DNA from: Isochrysis galbana
Lineage: Eukaryota; Haptophyta; Isochrysidales; Isochrysidaceae
Direction: 5' to 3'
Length of the DNA: 64,000 bases
Assembly: GCA_018136815.1 (NCBI GenBank)
Contig: CM030931.1
Span: forward strand, 7,398,399 to 7,462,398
Within the stretch, counting starts at the first letter, position 1. The number at the start of each line of letters is the position of its first letter. Below, one piece after another: positions 29,901-40,358 of the stretch. A model generated the notes under the pieces. That model was not told the origin of the DNA and did no database searches. It saw nothing but the letters and a program-made list of their open reading frames with translations. Made by a program: the position numbers and the translations under genes.

Positions 29901-32050
29901 ACCACTAGCCCGGCGACGACGTCGTCCGGCACGACACCACCTTCATGCAGTACGTCGGCGGCACGACGACCGAGTGCAAGAACCGAATCGGTGGGCGAGT
30001 CGTCGGCATCATCGGCCACTGGTGGGGCTGAGAGCGCCGCCGCGACAGCCGACTGAATAAGCGCGTGTGGCATGATCACCTTGAGCCCGAACGTATCGGC
30101 GAGCCTCTGCGCCTGCTCTGATTTGGAAGAGAAGGGCTTTCCTAACACAGAGAGCTTCGTGACGGCACTCGGAAGTGGCTTTGGAGGAGGTGCTGGAGGT
30201 GGCGCTGACGCCTCAAGGCACTGCAACACCATCCGGCCGGTGATGGCACAACCTTGCTCGCCATCAGCTGGTACAAGCAATGAATCATCCACAGCTGCGC
30301 CAGTCGCATCCTCAGGCACGGCGAAAGATTTAAGTGCCCCCGGCTGCCATTCAGCACGGCCAAGCAAGTAGTCGTCCAGCTCAGCAGCAACGAGTACAGA
30401 TTCCGCCCCGGCCGTCACCTCGGCTTCCGGGATCGGATCCCCGTCAACGCCAAATTCCTCGTCACGCGCCTCTGTCCCTTCAGCGGGGGGGCCCTTGGTT
30501 GTGAGAGAGTCATCCCGCACGCTGATATTGTTCGCGAACAGCGTCAGCCACTCTCGCATCAGCTTGGGCGGAAGCAGTCGCTGGGCGCTTTGCCGGAAGC
30601 CAGCCGCTGCCTCGGCAATGTCAGTCAACTCGAGGGCCATCTTGCGGCACATCTCATGTCGGCGGTGCTTCTCGGCTTCGGCGGCGGCGGCGGCGGCCTC
30701 CTCTGCGCGCTTACGCTCAAGGGCCATCTGAGCCGCAAACTCAGCACGTGCCGCGGCGCCGAGCTCGCGCTCCCGCGCGATCCGGTCGCGGACGTCAGCT
30801 TGCCGGCGCTCTTCGTACTGCTGCTCACGTAGCAAGCGGTTCTCACGCATGACCTCCTTTTCCTGCTGCGTCTGCCAGAGGCGCTCGGCGATCGCGCGCT
30901 CTTCGGCGCATTGGCGGCTCAATTTGGCGAGCAGCATCTCCTCACGACGCTTCTCCTCGAGCTCCGCTTGGGCTCGCGCCTGCTCGAGCATCACCTTGCG
31001 CCGGCGCACTTCGCGCTCCTTCCGCGCCTGTTGCTCCTCTAGCTTACGCGCGCGGAGCTTGTCCATGAAGGCATCCACCTCGCCCTTCATCGATTCGGCG
31101 CGAGGCATAGACTGCGCCAAGGACGCGATGTGTGCATCAGATCCCATCCCCATCCTCGCCACATCATTGGGCGTGAAGTCAGCCTCAGTGTCGCCCTCCG
31201 ATGCGAGGCGCTTCAACGTCGCCTCAAACTCGTCGATGCCGCCCGCTTGCTCGGCCGCCGCACGCGCTGCTTCCATCGCTGCCGATCGCATCTTGCGGTC
31301 GCGCCGCGTCAGCTCAAACAGGAGCGCCTGCTGCTCGCGCTCCTTTTGGCGCTGCAGGTTCTCGCGCTGCTTGCGGTAGCCTTCTGCCTGCCATTCGTCC
31401 ATCAGCCGCTTGCTCTCACGCATCTTTGAGAGCTCCAGCTGGCGGCGCTGCTGCGACGCGGCCGCGGTCTGAACCGCCTCCCGAGAATTCGCCTCCTCCA
31501 GTCGTTTGGCGCTCTCCATCATAAAGTTGTTGTAATGCGAGAGAGCGAGGGCCTCCGCAAGCTCCTTCGGGTCCTGCGCAGACTTCTTTAGCATGGCCTC
31601 AAAGTGTGCAGTCTGCATTGACTCGGAGGCAATGCGGCGCGTCGAGCGCACGCGCGTCCCCCCTAGCTCGGCAGCAGCCCCCGCAGCCCCCCCCGCCGCG
31701 CTGGCAAGCGCGGGCATCGCGCCCGCCGAGCGCGCCGACTCGATGGCAAGCTTGAGCTGGTAAACGAGGTTGAGCGCGACGCCTGACTTCTTCGTGATTA
31801 TCGCGTTGGCGAGGCGCGAGTCGAACTTGATACCGAGGTCGATCAGTGCAGGCTGTAGGCGGCGAAAGTTCTCCATCTTTGCGTTTTGCGACTGCCTGTC
31901 CACGAAGCCGTCGAGCCGCGTGAGCACGCGGTGGCGCAGCAGCAGCTCTGCAACCAGATAGCCGTTTGCCAGGTCATCCTCAAACGAGAGGACGGGGCGC
32001 GAGAGGCCGACGTCGTCGTTGAGCCATGCACGGAGCCAGTCGGCCGACAT
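26909..32050 (-). CDS. SPEF2: SPEF2-like central-pair/flagellar protein
   Basis: Two exons: 32050-28922 and 28804-26909, with a 117-bp intron (GTGCGC...TTCAG) in phase 0; 1674 residues, close to the animal protein (about 1800). Order: calponin-homology/CH-like domain (residues 1-105: DWLRAWLNDDVGLSRPV, FEDDLANGYLVAELL); long charged coiled coil (about 200-480); degenerate adenylate-kinase-like domain (about 625-870), in which the P-loop reads LGKPFSSKSEQA in place of GxPGxGK, followed by FVLDSYPASAAQA and RLDVSDETARARA; Ala/Glu-rich linker; then the C-terminal half, which begins RGKEELHMIVEDMQEALW at the exon junction. SPEF2 belongs to the C1b projection of the central pair in motile flagella, so this gene implies a flagellated cell. 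Start chosen at MSADWLRAWL; the frame is open upstream but there it only translates CT-rich DNA. Confidence 0.88.
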
Positions 32051-32084
32051 GATAGCGCCGACACGCAGGACGGCGGGGGCTAGG

Positions 32085-32160
32085 CCGTCCGAAAGGGAGC
32101 GAGGGAGGGAGAGAGAGAGGGAGGGAGAGGGAGGGAGAGGGAGGGAGAGGGAGGGGGGCA
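32085..32160. promoter_or_regulatory. Homopurine tract upstream of SPEF2
   Basis: (GGGA)n/(GA)n on the + strand, hence CT-rich in the gene's sense, starting about 35 bases before the SPEF2 start codon. Role is inferred from recurrence at other genes. Confidence 0.4.
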
Positions 32161-33194
32161 CAGGCGGAGCGGCGGGGCGGCCCAGCGACTCTCCTCTCGG
32201 CCCACTCTCTCGCCGTTGGCGGAGTAACCACCGGGGCCACGATACCGGAGGGGGGATGCGGGAAGGAAAGTGTTTGGCTCCAACCTCCAACCCACAACCC
32301 ATGGGGGCCCAGTGCCCAGTGATTGATAGCAGTAGGCTACTCAATAGGAGTATCGTGTAGGCCAAGGGGAACGTCATTGAGCTAGCGCGCTCACGCGACA
32401 ACGACGATGACAAAGGTACGTTCCCCTCCATTCACTCGGAGTAGATCTGACACGTATACTACAAAACGCGCGCTCAGACTCAGAGTCAAACACAAACAGA
32501 AAGCGAAAGTGAAGCGACCACCTGCACCTACCACCTGTATTTGTATTTTTACTTTCTATGTCTGCGTCATTCTCCTTGAAGACCAGCCATTCTTGATGCA
32601 TGGGCACACGTGCAAACATATGGCTAACCCGAATGATCGTAGAGGTGATTAACAGGGGAATCTGCAATCTGCTCGCTGCTAACTCTAACTGCTAAAATCG
32701 CAGAAGCTTAAAAGCTCAACTTCAAGTCGAGACCGGGCGCGTTGCGTGCCCGTTTTCGACGATTCATCCGGATGGGGGACCCCACCAGATACCAAATGCG
32801 CAGGACCCACCCGGATGGTCACGCCAATCGGGCAGGCCGCGCTCCGAACCCTCGTCGATCGTCGAAATCACACAGTGATAAAAAAGGGGTTCCGCCAGCC
32901 ACCGCTCCCCGCTTGCCCGCCTTTCGGCTCCCTCGAGCTCCGAGATCGTTCTCTTCGGCTCCACTGTCGCTCTTCCCAAAAAGAGAAGGCCGGAATCGAC
33001 GGCGGAATTCGGTAAACGGCTGTCGCATTCGCGATGTCTCAGAGGCAAAAAGAAATAACAGTAAAAGAAAAAAACAGTAAACAGTAAAAAGAACAGAGGA
33101 AGAAAGAAGAAGAAAAGTGAAAAAGAAGAGAAAAAAAACCCAGAGTATATAGGGCGGTTCTCAGCCCTTCCCATCGGCCCTATGGCTACGTAAA
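32161..33194. other. Intergenic, nothing recognised
   Basis: Short frames only. GCTGTCGCATTCGCGA near 33019 also occurs near 40731. An A-rich stretch lies at 33040-33140. Confidence 0.4.
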
Positions 33195-33440
33195 CTCTCG
33201 CGTGGCATAGTGGTTCAACCCACCACCTCCACCAACCTTTTGCTCTGGGTCGCGAGTTCGAGTCCGGACGGAGCGCTCTGCAGTTCGAGCCCCGCTCCTT
33301 CTCCTCTCCGCTCTTCTTCTACAGTTAAATTCCACGCTCTTCTCCTACCGTTAGAAATCCTGCCTCTTCCTACCGTTAGAAATCCTGCCTCTTCCTACTG
33401 TTAAAAATTCCGCCTACTGTTAAAAGTCCTGCCTCCGTCG
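33195..33440 (+). mobile_element. Possible tRNA-derived SINE
   Basis: 33203-33216 (TGGCATAGTGGTTC) fits the RNA polymerase III A box and 33254-33265 (GAGTTCGAGTCC) fits the B box, with tRNA-like spacing. The T stem does not pair properly and no complete cloverleaf forms, so this is a tRNA-derived head and not a functional tRNA. It is followed at about 33317-33434 by four diverged copies of a CTTCCTACCGTTAGAAATCC-type unit of about 25 bp, like a SINE tail. No target-site duplication was found. Confidence 0.5.
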
Positions 33441-33585
33441 CCCTTGCCAAGACATTTCCTCTGCCTTCCTGCCGACTTCCTTGCCAGTTCCTTCCGCCCC
33501 GGTTTCCCGCTTGTCTCCAAGACGGTTTCACCGCATTACGACCAAGCTTAGTGGGGAAACTCCTCGTCCAATTCCGTTACCCGAA

Positions 33586-33711
33586 AATCTCGTTCATCTC
33601 GTCGGGCCCCAGGGCCATCTCGTTCATCTCGTCGGGCCATCAAGGCCATCTCGTTCATCTCGTCGTCGGGCCATCAGGCCATCTCGTTACATCTCGCTCA
33701 TCTCGTTACAA
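33586..33711 (+). repeat. Short tandem repeat, about 27-bp unit
   Basis: Four to five imperfect copies of ATCTCGTTCATCTCGTCGGG followed by CC(A/C)..GGCC. Confidence 0.8.
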
Positions 33712-33856
33712 TCCAAGCTGCGGCTTTGATTTCCACAACGGCACACCAGTATTACTGGGCGAGCGATGCCGCGATGCCCAGCACTTGCACTTCCGGTAAG
33801 CAGATAGATAGGTTTGGGTTTGGAAACTCATCATGTAAGAGCGTGAGAAATATAAA

Positions 33857-34719
33857 AATAATTAATGTTATATCCTAGCCAACCCCACTAGCTAATTGGA
33901 CACAACTTTTCCGTCCCGGAATCCCGCCATGCCTGACGAGCTAGGTGTCCGAGTGCTACCGGGGGGAGGGGGCACTGCCCCCTCCCCTCGATATTTGTCC
34001 TCCCCCCAGTGCACGCACCGACCCCGCGCACCCCAGCACGTCCTCTCCTCGAGTCCACGCTGGGGGAAAACCCCTTTCGGGTAAAAACAACGCAGGGGGG
34101 GGCGGGCACTCGTGAATGGGAGCCCAGAAGCGCTAATCTCTCTCGCCTAGGCGAGTGGCCGCGGCTCGCCGCGGCCCTTCCCTCCTGGTTCTGGTGCCCC
34201 CGTCTTCTCTTACCCAAACGGGGCGAGAAGACACGTAAACGCCGGAGGGGGGAGCTGCCACTCCCCCCTCCCCTCCCTCTTTCCTCTTCCTCCTCTCTTC
34301 CCTGCGGCTCTGGCCCATGGCGCGCGCCTGCGGCCCCTCTTCAGGTCCCAGGAGGCCTGCAGGGGCCTGGGAGCACAGCTCAGGGGGCAGGTGAGGCTGG
34401 GGCATGGCCCTGGCCCCTCCTGCCTCTCCCTCGCTGGCTCTCGAGCCCCTGCCGGTCGACAGGAGCTGGCTGGGGGCTCCTGATCAGGGGGGCCCAGGGG
34501 GAGGAGGGGTTGGTCAGAGCGAGAAGCAGGCCAACGCGGGCCAGGGCGTGCGATCTGTGCCCGACTCTCAGGGAGAGTCTGGGCAGTCTGGGTGAGTCCC
34601 CCCTACATGCCAAGAGGCAGCGCAGGGGGGTGGATGGTTCTCGCCCCCCATGAGGGGAGTCGAGAGAGTGGGGGGGGCGCGAGGCCCCCCTCCATGGCGA
34701 CCAATCATAAGATTAGTGT
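33857..34719 (+). mobile_element. Family B GC-rich retroposon, complete, 17-bp TSD
   Basis: 863 bp flanked by GAGCGTGAGAAATATAA at 33840-33856 and 34720-34736. Inverted relative to 24010-24908, with which it shares GACGAGCTAGGTGTCCGAG-type and TCCTCCCCCCAGTGCACG-type blocks. The terminal hairpin here is CCAATC-ATAA-GATTAG, diverged from the other copy but still able to pair (one G-U). Confidence 0.87.
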
Positions 34720-34826
34720 GAGCGTGAGAAATATAAGTTCGTCGTTTTTTTTCCGCGTCGGGTGAGCCCCCCCGTTGCCACGAATTCCCCCCCCGCATGC
34801 GTGCTCCCGTCGCCTCGCTCCGTTGC

Positions 34827-35293
34827 TAACCCCTGACAGAAAGATACCATCTATTGTTGCAAGCTTTGCTGATGCAAACCATCTCAATCTAGATGGCAAG
34901 CTTTGCTGATGTGGCCAACCATCTATCTATGACCAAGCTCTTCGGGCGCGCAGCGCCCGAGCGTTGCTATAGGCGCGCGGCAGCCGCGCAGCACATACGG
35001 ACGGCGGTATAGCTCGCCGGCCGACCGTTGCTATCTCTATCTAGCGAGAGGAGGCCCTCGAGGCGGTCGCCCATCGCAACGGTGAACGGGCGGGCAGGAG
35101 CCGGGAGGGGGGGGGGGGAGGGATAGGGACCTAGAGCACTATTTTGGGAACAAGCTTTCTATCGAGCTTTGGTGGACTCCAAAATCGACCATCTATGGAC
35201 CAAGCTTTTGAGCAAGCTTTGCTGTGAATACCACCCATCTCTGTTTGAAAACAAGCTATCCTTGATTCTCAACCATCTTTCTGTCAGGGGTTA
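34827..35293. mobile_element. hAT-type MITE with 8-bp target-site duplication
   Basis: 467 bp bounded by 19-bp perfect terminal inverted repeats (TAACCCCTGACAGAAAGAT) and flanked by TCCGTTGC at 34819-34826 and 35294-35301. The interior has repeated AAGCTTT(G)CTGATG and ACCATCT motifs near both ends and a palindromic CGCGCAGCGCC segment. No coding capacity. It differs from the MITE at 3084, so it is a separate family. Confidence 0.9.
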
Positions 35294-35373
35294 TCCGTTG
35301 CCCAGTAATCATAGTAACAGTAACAAGCGTATATTATATTTTACTTTTACTACGACGTCGAAGTTCACCAGAA

Positions 35374-36123
35374 TTAAACCTTTTAATAGTCTCACCGCAC
35401 ACGCGGCCGTGGACCCTCTACTTTCTACTCACGTAGGAAAACTTTCTACACCCCCACTCCCCCGGCCCTTCACCCCCCGCCATAAGGCGACTCCCCCCGT
35501 GCACTACTAGGGGGATAGGGGTGAAGGGCTTAGATATGGTCCGGTGGCCCGCGCCTCCCCCCGGTGATCTTTCCCCCCCTTCCTCCTGTGTCTCCGAGTG
35601 GGCGGCGGTCTCAGCCCCGACTTATCCTGTAAACAGGTGCGGGACTTACCTATTTTTCGGTGAGCGGAGCTCTCGCTCCGCCCACCCCCTTCTCCGCGCT
35701 CTCTCTCCCCTCTCCTGCGGCACGCGCGATGGCGCGCCTGCGGCAGGCCTGCAGCTGCCCCTGGCGACCCCTGGAGGCTCCTCGAGGCCAGCTCTGGGGG
35801 CAGAGGAGGCGGGGACTGGGCCCTGGTCTCCCCTGCCTCTCCCTCGCTGGCGCTCCTGGGCCTCAGGGGCCCCCACTCTGCACCTGTCTGCCTGTCGACC
35901 AGGGGGGGAAGGGGGTTGGAGCGATGGGCTGGCCGCGAGGGGCCAGGACGAGCGAACCAGGCGTGCCTGCCAGTGGGAGAGTGGGTCAGCAGGGCAGTGG
36001 CCTCCTAGCAAGCCATCAGGCATGCCAGGAGGATGGGTGGTTCCTCCCCCACGGCAGGGGAGGAGTGGAGAGAGGGGGGGGCTCGTGCCCCCCCATGGGC
36101 GAACCAAGTATAAACTTAGTTGG
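35374..36123 (+). mobile_element. Family A GC-rich retroposon, complete, 15-bp TSD
   Basis: 750 bp flanked by CGAAGTTCACCAGAA (35359-35373, 36124-36138). It starts TTAAACCTTTTAATAGTC and ends with a GC stem (GGGGGGCTCGTGCCCCCC) plus the terminal hairpin at 36102-36121. Between are the GTGCACTACTAGGGGG, CTGTAAACAGGTGCGGG and GCCTGTCGACCAGGGGG landmarks. Long frames on both strands are GC-driven and not conserved between copies. Confidence 0.9.
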
Positions 36124-36213
36124 CGAAGTTCACCAGAAGCCAAAAGACTCAACGTGGTGCCCCGCCGGTAGCAGGCGCTCTCCCCTGCCCTCCTCCCCGC
36201 CCCCCACCCCGAG

Positions 36214-36630
36214 GTGGCCATGAGAGGCGACCCTCTGGGCGAGGCCGAGGCAGAGAGATTGCGAGGCTGCAAGGGCTGCTGCAGGCGGCGCGAGCTGAGG
36301 TGCGGCGCTCCGAGACGTTCGCCAAACATTGGAGCTCGAAATAATACGAGCAGCAGCGGAGGCGATGCGCGGTGCTGGCAGCCACTGGCAGCGGCGGCGG
36401 ACATGCGGGCAGGGCGCATTTCAAAGATCGCGTCGCACTCGATGTGGGATAAGGAGGCAGGCATCCTTGCAGTGATGTTTGGGCGGTGGGAGTGTGTGGA
36501 GGATCTCCCTGAGCTGTGTGTGCGGGCGCTGCACAAGGTGAAGGGTGGGGACGGTGAGAGGATGAGCGCGCGCTTGGCGGAGCTCCCGAATGCAGCCAAA
36601 CCCTTACTACTTACTACTACTAATAGTTAA
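36214..36630 (+). CDS. Hypothetical protein, possibly 3' exon of a disrupted gene
   Basis: The last 75 codons look natural (MWDKEAGILAVMFGRWE, CVEDLPELCVRALHKVK, then ERMSARLAELPN), while the first 60 are Arg/Cys-rich and doubtful. The family A insertion 90 bases upstream may have separated it from earlier coding sequence: the host DNA on both sides of the insertion reads through as a frame. No family recognised. Confidence 0.3.
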   Translation: MAMRGDPLGEAEAERLRGCKGCCRRRELRCGAPRRSPNIGARNNTSSSGGDARCWQPLAAAADMRAGRISKIASHSMWDKEAGILAVMFGRWECVEDLPELCVRALHKVKGGDGERMSARLAELPNAAKPLLLTTTNS

Positions 36631-36827
36631 AAAGCCCCTGTTTGACCGCCCTATCGCTCCTCCTGCTAGCGCTAGTGTTAGTGGTAGTGGCCGCAGGGTG
36701 AGGGGGAGACGGCCTCGTCCAGATTCAGAATCAGAAGATCGAATAAATAAGATCATCGTCTCGCTTACTTTAACTTTACTTATGCATGCATGCACAGATG
36801 GCCTCGCAGAATGCTGAAAAGATGTGA

Positions 36828-37775
36828 TTATGTTATGTGTCCTCCGCGTAACTGTTCTGAACTCGCTTCGCCCACCTCATCCACGCTTGGATATGAGATA
36901 TCCTGCCACAAACTAGGTTCCGCGCGACGCTGATGCTGGATAGCCTCATCGAGAGCCCGACATGCAACAGTGCTTTGGAAAACGAAGCACATAGTCACGC
37001 TTTGTCGATCATCACTCCTCGATGACGATGGCGCTTCCGACTGGTTCAGCGGCTGGGACTGCGTGAGCGCTGCGAGAGCATGTGGGAGAGCAGCGGCCGC
37101 CGCAGCCGCTGCTTTGGTTGCCGGCGCACCGCCTGCACCAGCTCCAAGTAACGGTATGGCAACCCAAAGAGCACAATTGGAGGTGTACTGCTGCAGAGCG
37201 ACAGCGGAAGACGTGTAACAAGCTCGTAACTGGGAGGCCCATTCAGACATGTCTTGATCGCCAATCAGACGCGGCCAGAATGGTGTCGGGGTGTGGACGA
37301 TGAGATCGAACTCCCGCAGTCCACCTGTTGCAGGTGTAACCACAGCGGCGCCCACAGCACACCGTGTTCTCCCTTGCTCAGGAGCGGCCGCCGCCAGTGC
37401 ATCACGTAGGGCTGCACCTCCGTGGCGATGAACAACACCGTCCACGACCTGCTTCGAATACAGCATGCCAGCGCCTGCTTCCATTCCTCCCCAAGCGGAG
37501 CTGGAGCCTGTTCCAGGCGGTGGCGGAGGAGGACAGGGCCCGCCACGCGGAAAGTAGGCCAGAGCTGTGCCGACGAGTGATGGGTTGGCCGGGTTGATGA
37601 GCGCACGCAACGAGTGCTGCGCTGTTGCCCGTCTGCGCACGTGCGCTGGCCATGGCTGCTCTACCACGCACCTGGATAGGTGGAGGTACACGCGCTTGAT
37701 CGGTCGCATCGCTACGGAAGCGCCAAGCTCGACGACGGCGCAACGACAACGCAATAGACCGCCTCGCCTGCACAC
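36828..37775 (-). CDS. Macro-domain protein
   Basis: 315 residues, no intron. The macro fold is visible across residues 55-240: ALINPANPSLVG (ligand loop 1, normally NxAN), VVDGVVHRHGGAALRDAL (the GVDxxIHxxGG-equivalent), GRTRCAVGAAVVTPATGGL (the C-x-x-G-x-A-x-x-T-x-G strand), FDLIVHTPTPFW (IHxVxPxW), ACYTSSAVALQ, then a Gly-rich GAGAGGAPATKAAAAAA second loop. Macro domains bind or hydrolyse ADP-ribose. The first loop has an extra Pro/Gly-rich insert. Start is either at 37775 or Met22 (37712, MRPIKRVYLHLS). The tail is short and acidic. Confidence 0.75.
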   Translation of the reverse strand: MCRRGGLLRCRCAVVELGASVAMRPIKRVYLHLSRCVVEQPWPAHVRRRATAQHSLRALINPANPSLVGTALAYFPRGGPCPPPPPPGTGSSSAWGGMEAGAGMLYSKQVVDGVVHRHGGAALRDALAAAAPEQGRTRCAVGAAVVTPATGGLREFDLIVHTPTPFWPRLIGDQDMSEWASQLRACYTSSAVALQQYTSNCALWVAIPLLGAGAGGAPATKAAAAAAAALPHALAALTQSQPLNQSEAPSSSRSDDRQSVTMCFVFQSTVACRALDEAIQHQRRAEPSLWQDISYPSVDEVGEASSEQLRGGHIT

Positions 37776-38095
37776 ACGTACACACCCTACTTGTACTCTC
37801 CCTCTCCTCGCCCACCGGGCTGTTGTAAAGAATGATGATCACTCGTATAATGTAAAGTAAGCATTCACACGCAGGGAAGATTAGTCTTGTGTTCGGGTGG
37901 GTTGAGATGCCCTTGCTGAGATAATATATTATTATCGCTACCCTAGATATGAAATACGCTGCTGGGGCCTGCAAATACGGCCAAATACGGGATCATTCGG
38001 CCTCCGGCCAGGTACCAAATGTATTGCAAATCCATTCGAGGCCTACAACCCAGGGCGCGCTTCAAATTCAAATTCCACCATAAATATATACAAAC
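37776..38095. other. Intergenic, nothing recognised
   Basis: 5' flank of the minus-strand macro gene. No repeats matched. Confidence 0.4.
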
Positions 38096-38575
38096 ATCTG
38101 AAGGTTCAAGGTTCAGGCTACTTACGCTAGCTATGAGGTACAACGCACTCACGGTGCTTACTCACGACATCGCCTATACCCCAGTAACCTCACTCCCTTA
38201 CACCACCCCCTTCCCCTTCATTCCTTTGCCTTTGGTATCGGGGGGGGGGGGGGGGGGCGTGCACTACAACGGGCCAAGTGCAAGGGGTGGGCTGGGGCAG
38301 ACCTGCTGGTGTGGTGTTCCTGTGGCAAAACAAACATAGACGCCTGTTGCGTGTGACACTTCGTGCCCCTGGGAGGTCTCGGCCCCCGCTTCTCGCGTCC
38401 TTTTCATCCATCGCCACACGCTTTCGCGGCATGCGTATGTCGCGCGGGGTGTCGCCCCGCGTATATCACATATCACGCAAACAGTGTTTCAAACAGGCGT
38501 GGGAATTACCTTATCTGTATGCCGAATCGCCTCGTTTTATGTCGTTCTTTTCTGGTCGTTCTCTTCGCTCTCCTT
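38096..38575 (+). repeat. Direct repeat, copy 1 (pair with 58965-59400)
   Basis: About 450 bp matching 58965-59400: GCTACT(T/C)ACGCTAGCTAT, CGACATCGCCTATACCCCAG, GTGCACTACAACGGGCCAAG, TGGTGTTCCTGTGGCAAAAC. One frame with Cys pairs (CKGWAGADLLVWC-like) is present in both but too short to assign. Confidence 0.75.
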
Positions 38576-39275
38576 AGCCTGGTCACTCACTAGGGGGGTG
38601 CGGAGGGCACCATCTATAATGGTAATGGGCAAACGAAGGCCTAAATAAGCTCCCTATAGCCTATAGGTTCTGGTATGGGAGATCGTGAAGCCAGTACGCG
38701 ACTACTCTTAAAAAGATATGTACCGGAGGCTCCGGCCGGAGGGGGCTCGACACTCTCAGATACCGCGCGGGGGGCCCTGGCCCCCCGGCCCATTATAACT
38801 TTATAACATCATCAACATCTCGGCGTATATAGAATATAGTACGTAGTACATAGCGACGCTCACTACGCACTACACGCGTGTCCGGATCCGGTTGGAAGGT
38901 CCAAAGGTATTACGAGCCCTGCGCCTTGCGCACGACCACGCGCACGACCACGACGGAGCTAAGGCCTAACTCAGGGCTATCTCGATCTATATACACCTAT
39001 ATACTTACGTATACCTACTAACCTCTAACCTAATGCATCTAGATAATAGTGAGAATACTGATAATAGATTGCGACGGGGCACTATGCTCTATGTAACAAG
39101 ATATCAAGATAGCCGAAAGGCACTATCTACTTCAAACATGTTAGCTCCAAACTCCAAACCAAACCTATTCACAGCCTTACTAACTGCTAAAAAAACATCT
39201 GAAGTTTCTGGGCTACACACCTACTATTGACGGGAGCCTTACTAACTGCTAACTGATGGAAAACTTGGAGCAAAT
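38576..39275. mobile_element. TIR-type element end, then unassigned sequence
   Basis: 38576-38700 starts TAGCCTGGTCACTCACTAG and matches the reverse complement of 51900-52011, so it is the end of the same TIR family. Its partner end was not found. 38701-39275 shows only short, AT-richer frames. Confidence 0.5.
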
Positions 39276-39430
39276 TTGGGCAAGGTGCAAGGTGTACTCT
39301 TATTTGTTATTTGTTGCAAATCGAGGCGCATCTTCGGTCCTTCGATGGTGTTGATGCGGCCACACGGCACAAAATCCACGAGTTCTTTATGGCCAGGTGC
39401 GAGTATATGCACGCGCCACTACAAAACTCT
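39276..39430 (+). pseudogene. hAT transposase remnant
   Basis: The frame LLQIEAHLRSFDG...ATRHKIHEFFMARCEYMHAP corresponds position by position to the stretch following 13531. It is frameshifted relative to upstream and lost downstream. Confidence 0.7.
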
Positions 39431-39670
39431 TTCTCATTCATTCATTCAGACAGCTTTGCTGCCACCGGAGTGCACAGATTTGGATTCACCGGCGGTGGTC
39501 GGCGGCGGCGGCGGCGCGCAGCGCGGCAGACGCCTCTGCGGCACTGGCGTCAGCGCAGAGCTGCCAAGCTATAAATTCTCTACTCTATCTTTTCTCTCTG
39601 TGAGCGCGACGCCGAGACGAGCGGGCGTGCAAAGGCGTCGATCGAGAAGAGAGAGAGGTCGTCGTTTCCC

Positions 39671-40358
39671 ATGGGCGGCGGCGGCGGCGCGCGCCCACTG
39701 CTGCTAACGGCGCTGCTCGCGCTCGCGGCGGCGCAGACGGAGGAGGTATGGATCGAGCAATACGATGAGAATACGAACAGGCTGTGAGCTATTCCTGCGC
39801 CTCTCCCCACGCCAGCGCCTCATGCGAGTGAGAGGGCGCGGCTTCGCAAGCGCTCACCCCTTGCGTGAGTGTGCTGCAGGTTCTATTATCACTCCGAGAC
39901 TCGCGAGTCACGATGGGAGGCGCCGGCTGGTGTCAAAATCACGCCATCCGACGACCCTAGGGCAGCGGATGCGATCAAAGCTGATGCTGCGAGTGGCACC
40001 TCAGCTCCCTCGAGGCGGGGGCTCTCTGCCACGGACCCGAGCACAATCATGATGACTCTGGGCTCATTCGCTGTGCCCCTCGCCTTGGCTTTTGGTGGCC
40101 TCTTGTACCTCTACCTGCAAGCCAGCAAGGAGGGGCTACACGATGCTTTGCGATCGCTGAAGGAGAAGCGCGATCGTAGTGCGAGGCGCAAGGGTGAGTT
40201 TGGTCTGCGAAATGCATCGTGAGCATCCATGGCGCTCGTTAGACTCATTACATGCCATGTCCCCAACCTATTCTACAGGCACTAAAGCCGGATCGAAGTT
40301 TCGTCACAAGTTCAAGCTCTCTCAAGACGGCAAGGGCGGTCGATCAGCTAACTCATGA
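39671..40358 (+). CDS. WW-domain membrane protein
   Basis: Three exons: 39671-39783, 39880-40193, 40279-40358 (168 residues), GTGAGC and GTGAGT donors. An N-terminal signal peptide (ARPLLLTALLALAAAQT) is followed by a WW domain that is split by intron 1: EVWIEQYDENTNRL then FYYHSETRESRWEAP, with both signature Trp, the YY pair and the final Pro. A linker leads to one membrane helix (FAVPLALAFGGLLYLYLQ, about residues 105-122) and a strongly basic tail (LKEKRDRSARRKG, KAGSKFRHKFK). With a cleaved signal the WW domain would face the ER lumen or outside, unusual for a module that normally binds cytosolic Pro-rich ligands. If the N-terminal segment is a signal anchor the topology changes. Confidence 0.75.

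Noticed and set aside
28829-32431. Long + strand frames opposite SPEF2 (for example at 27103, 27510, 29054, 30849)
   Set aside because: They mirror the GC-biased codon use of the real minus-strand gene, have Arg/Ser/Ala-rich low-complexity translations and no domain.
35330-36230. Long frames through the family A copies (both strands)
   Set aside because: Not conserved between copies, and frame lengths follow GC content; the element is treated as non-coding.
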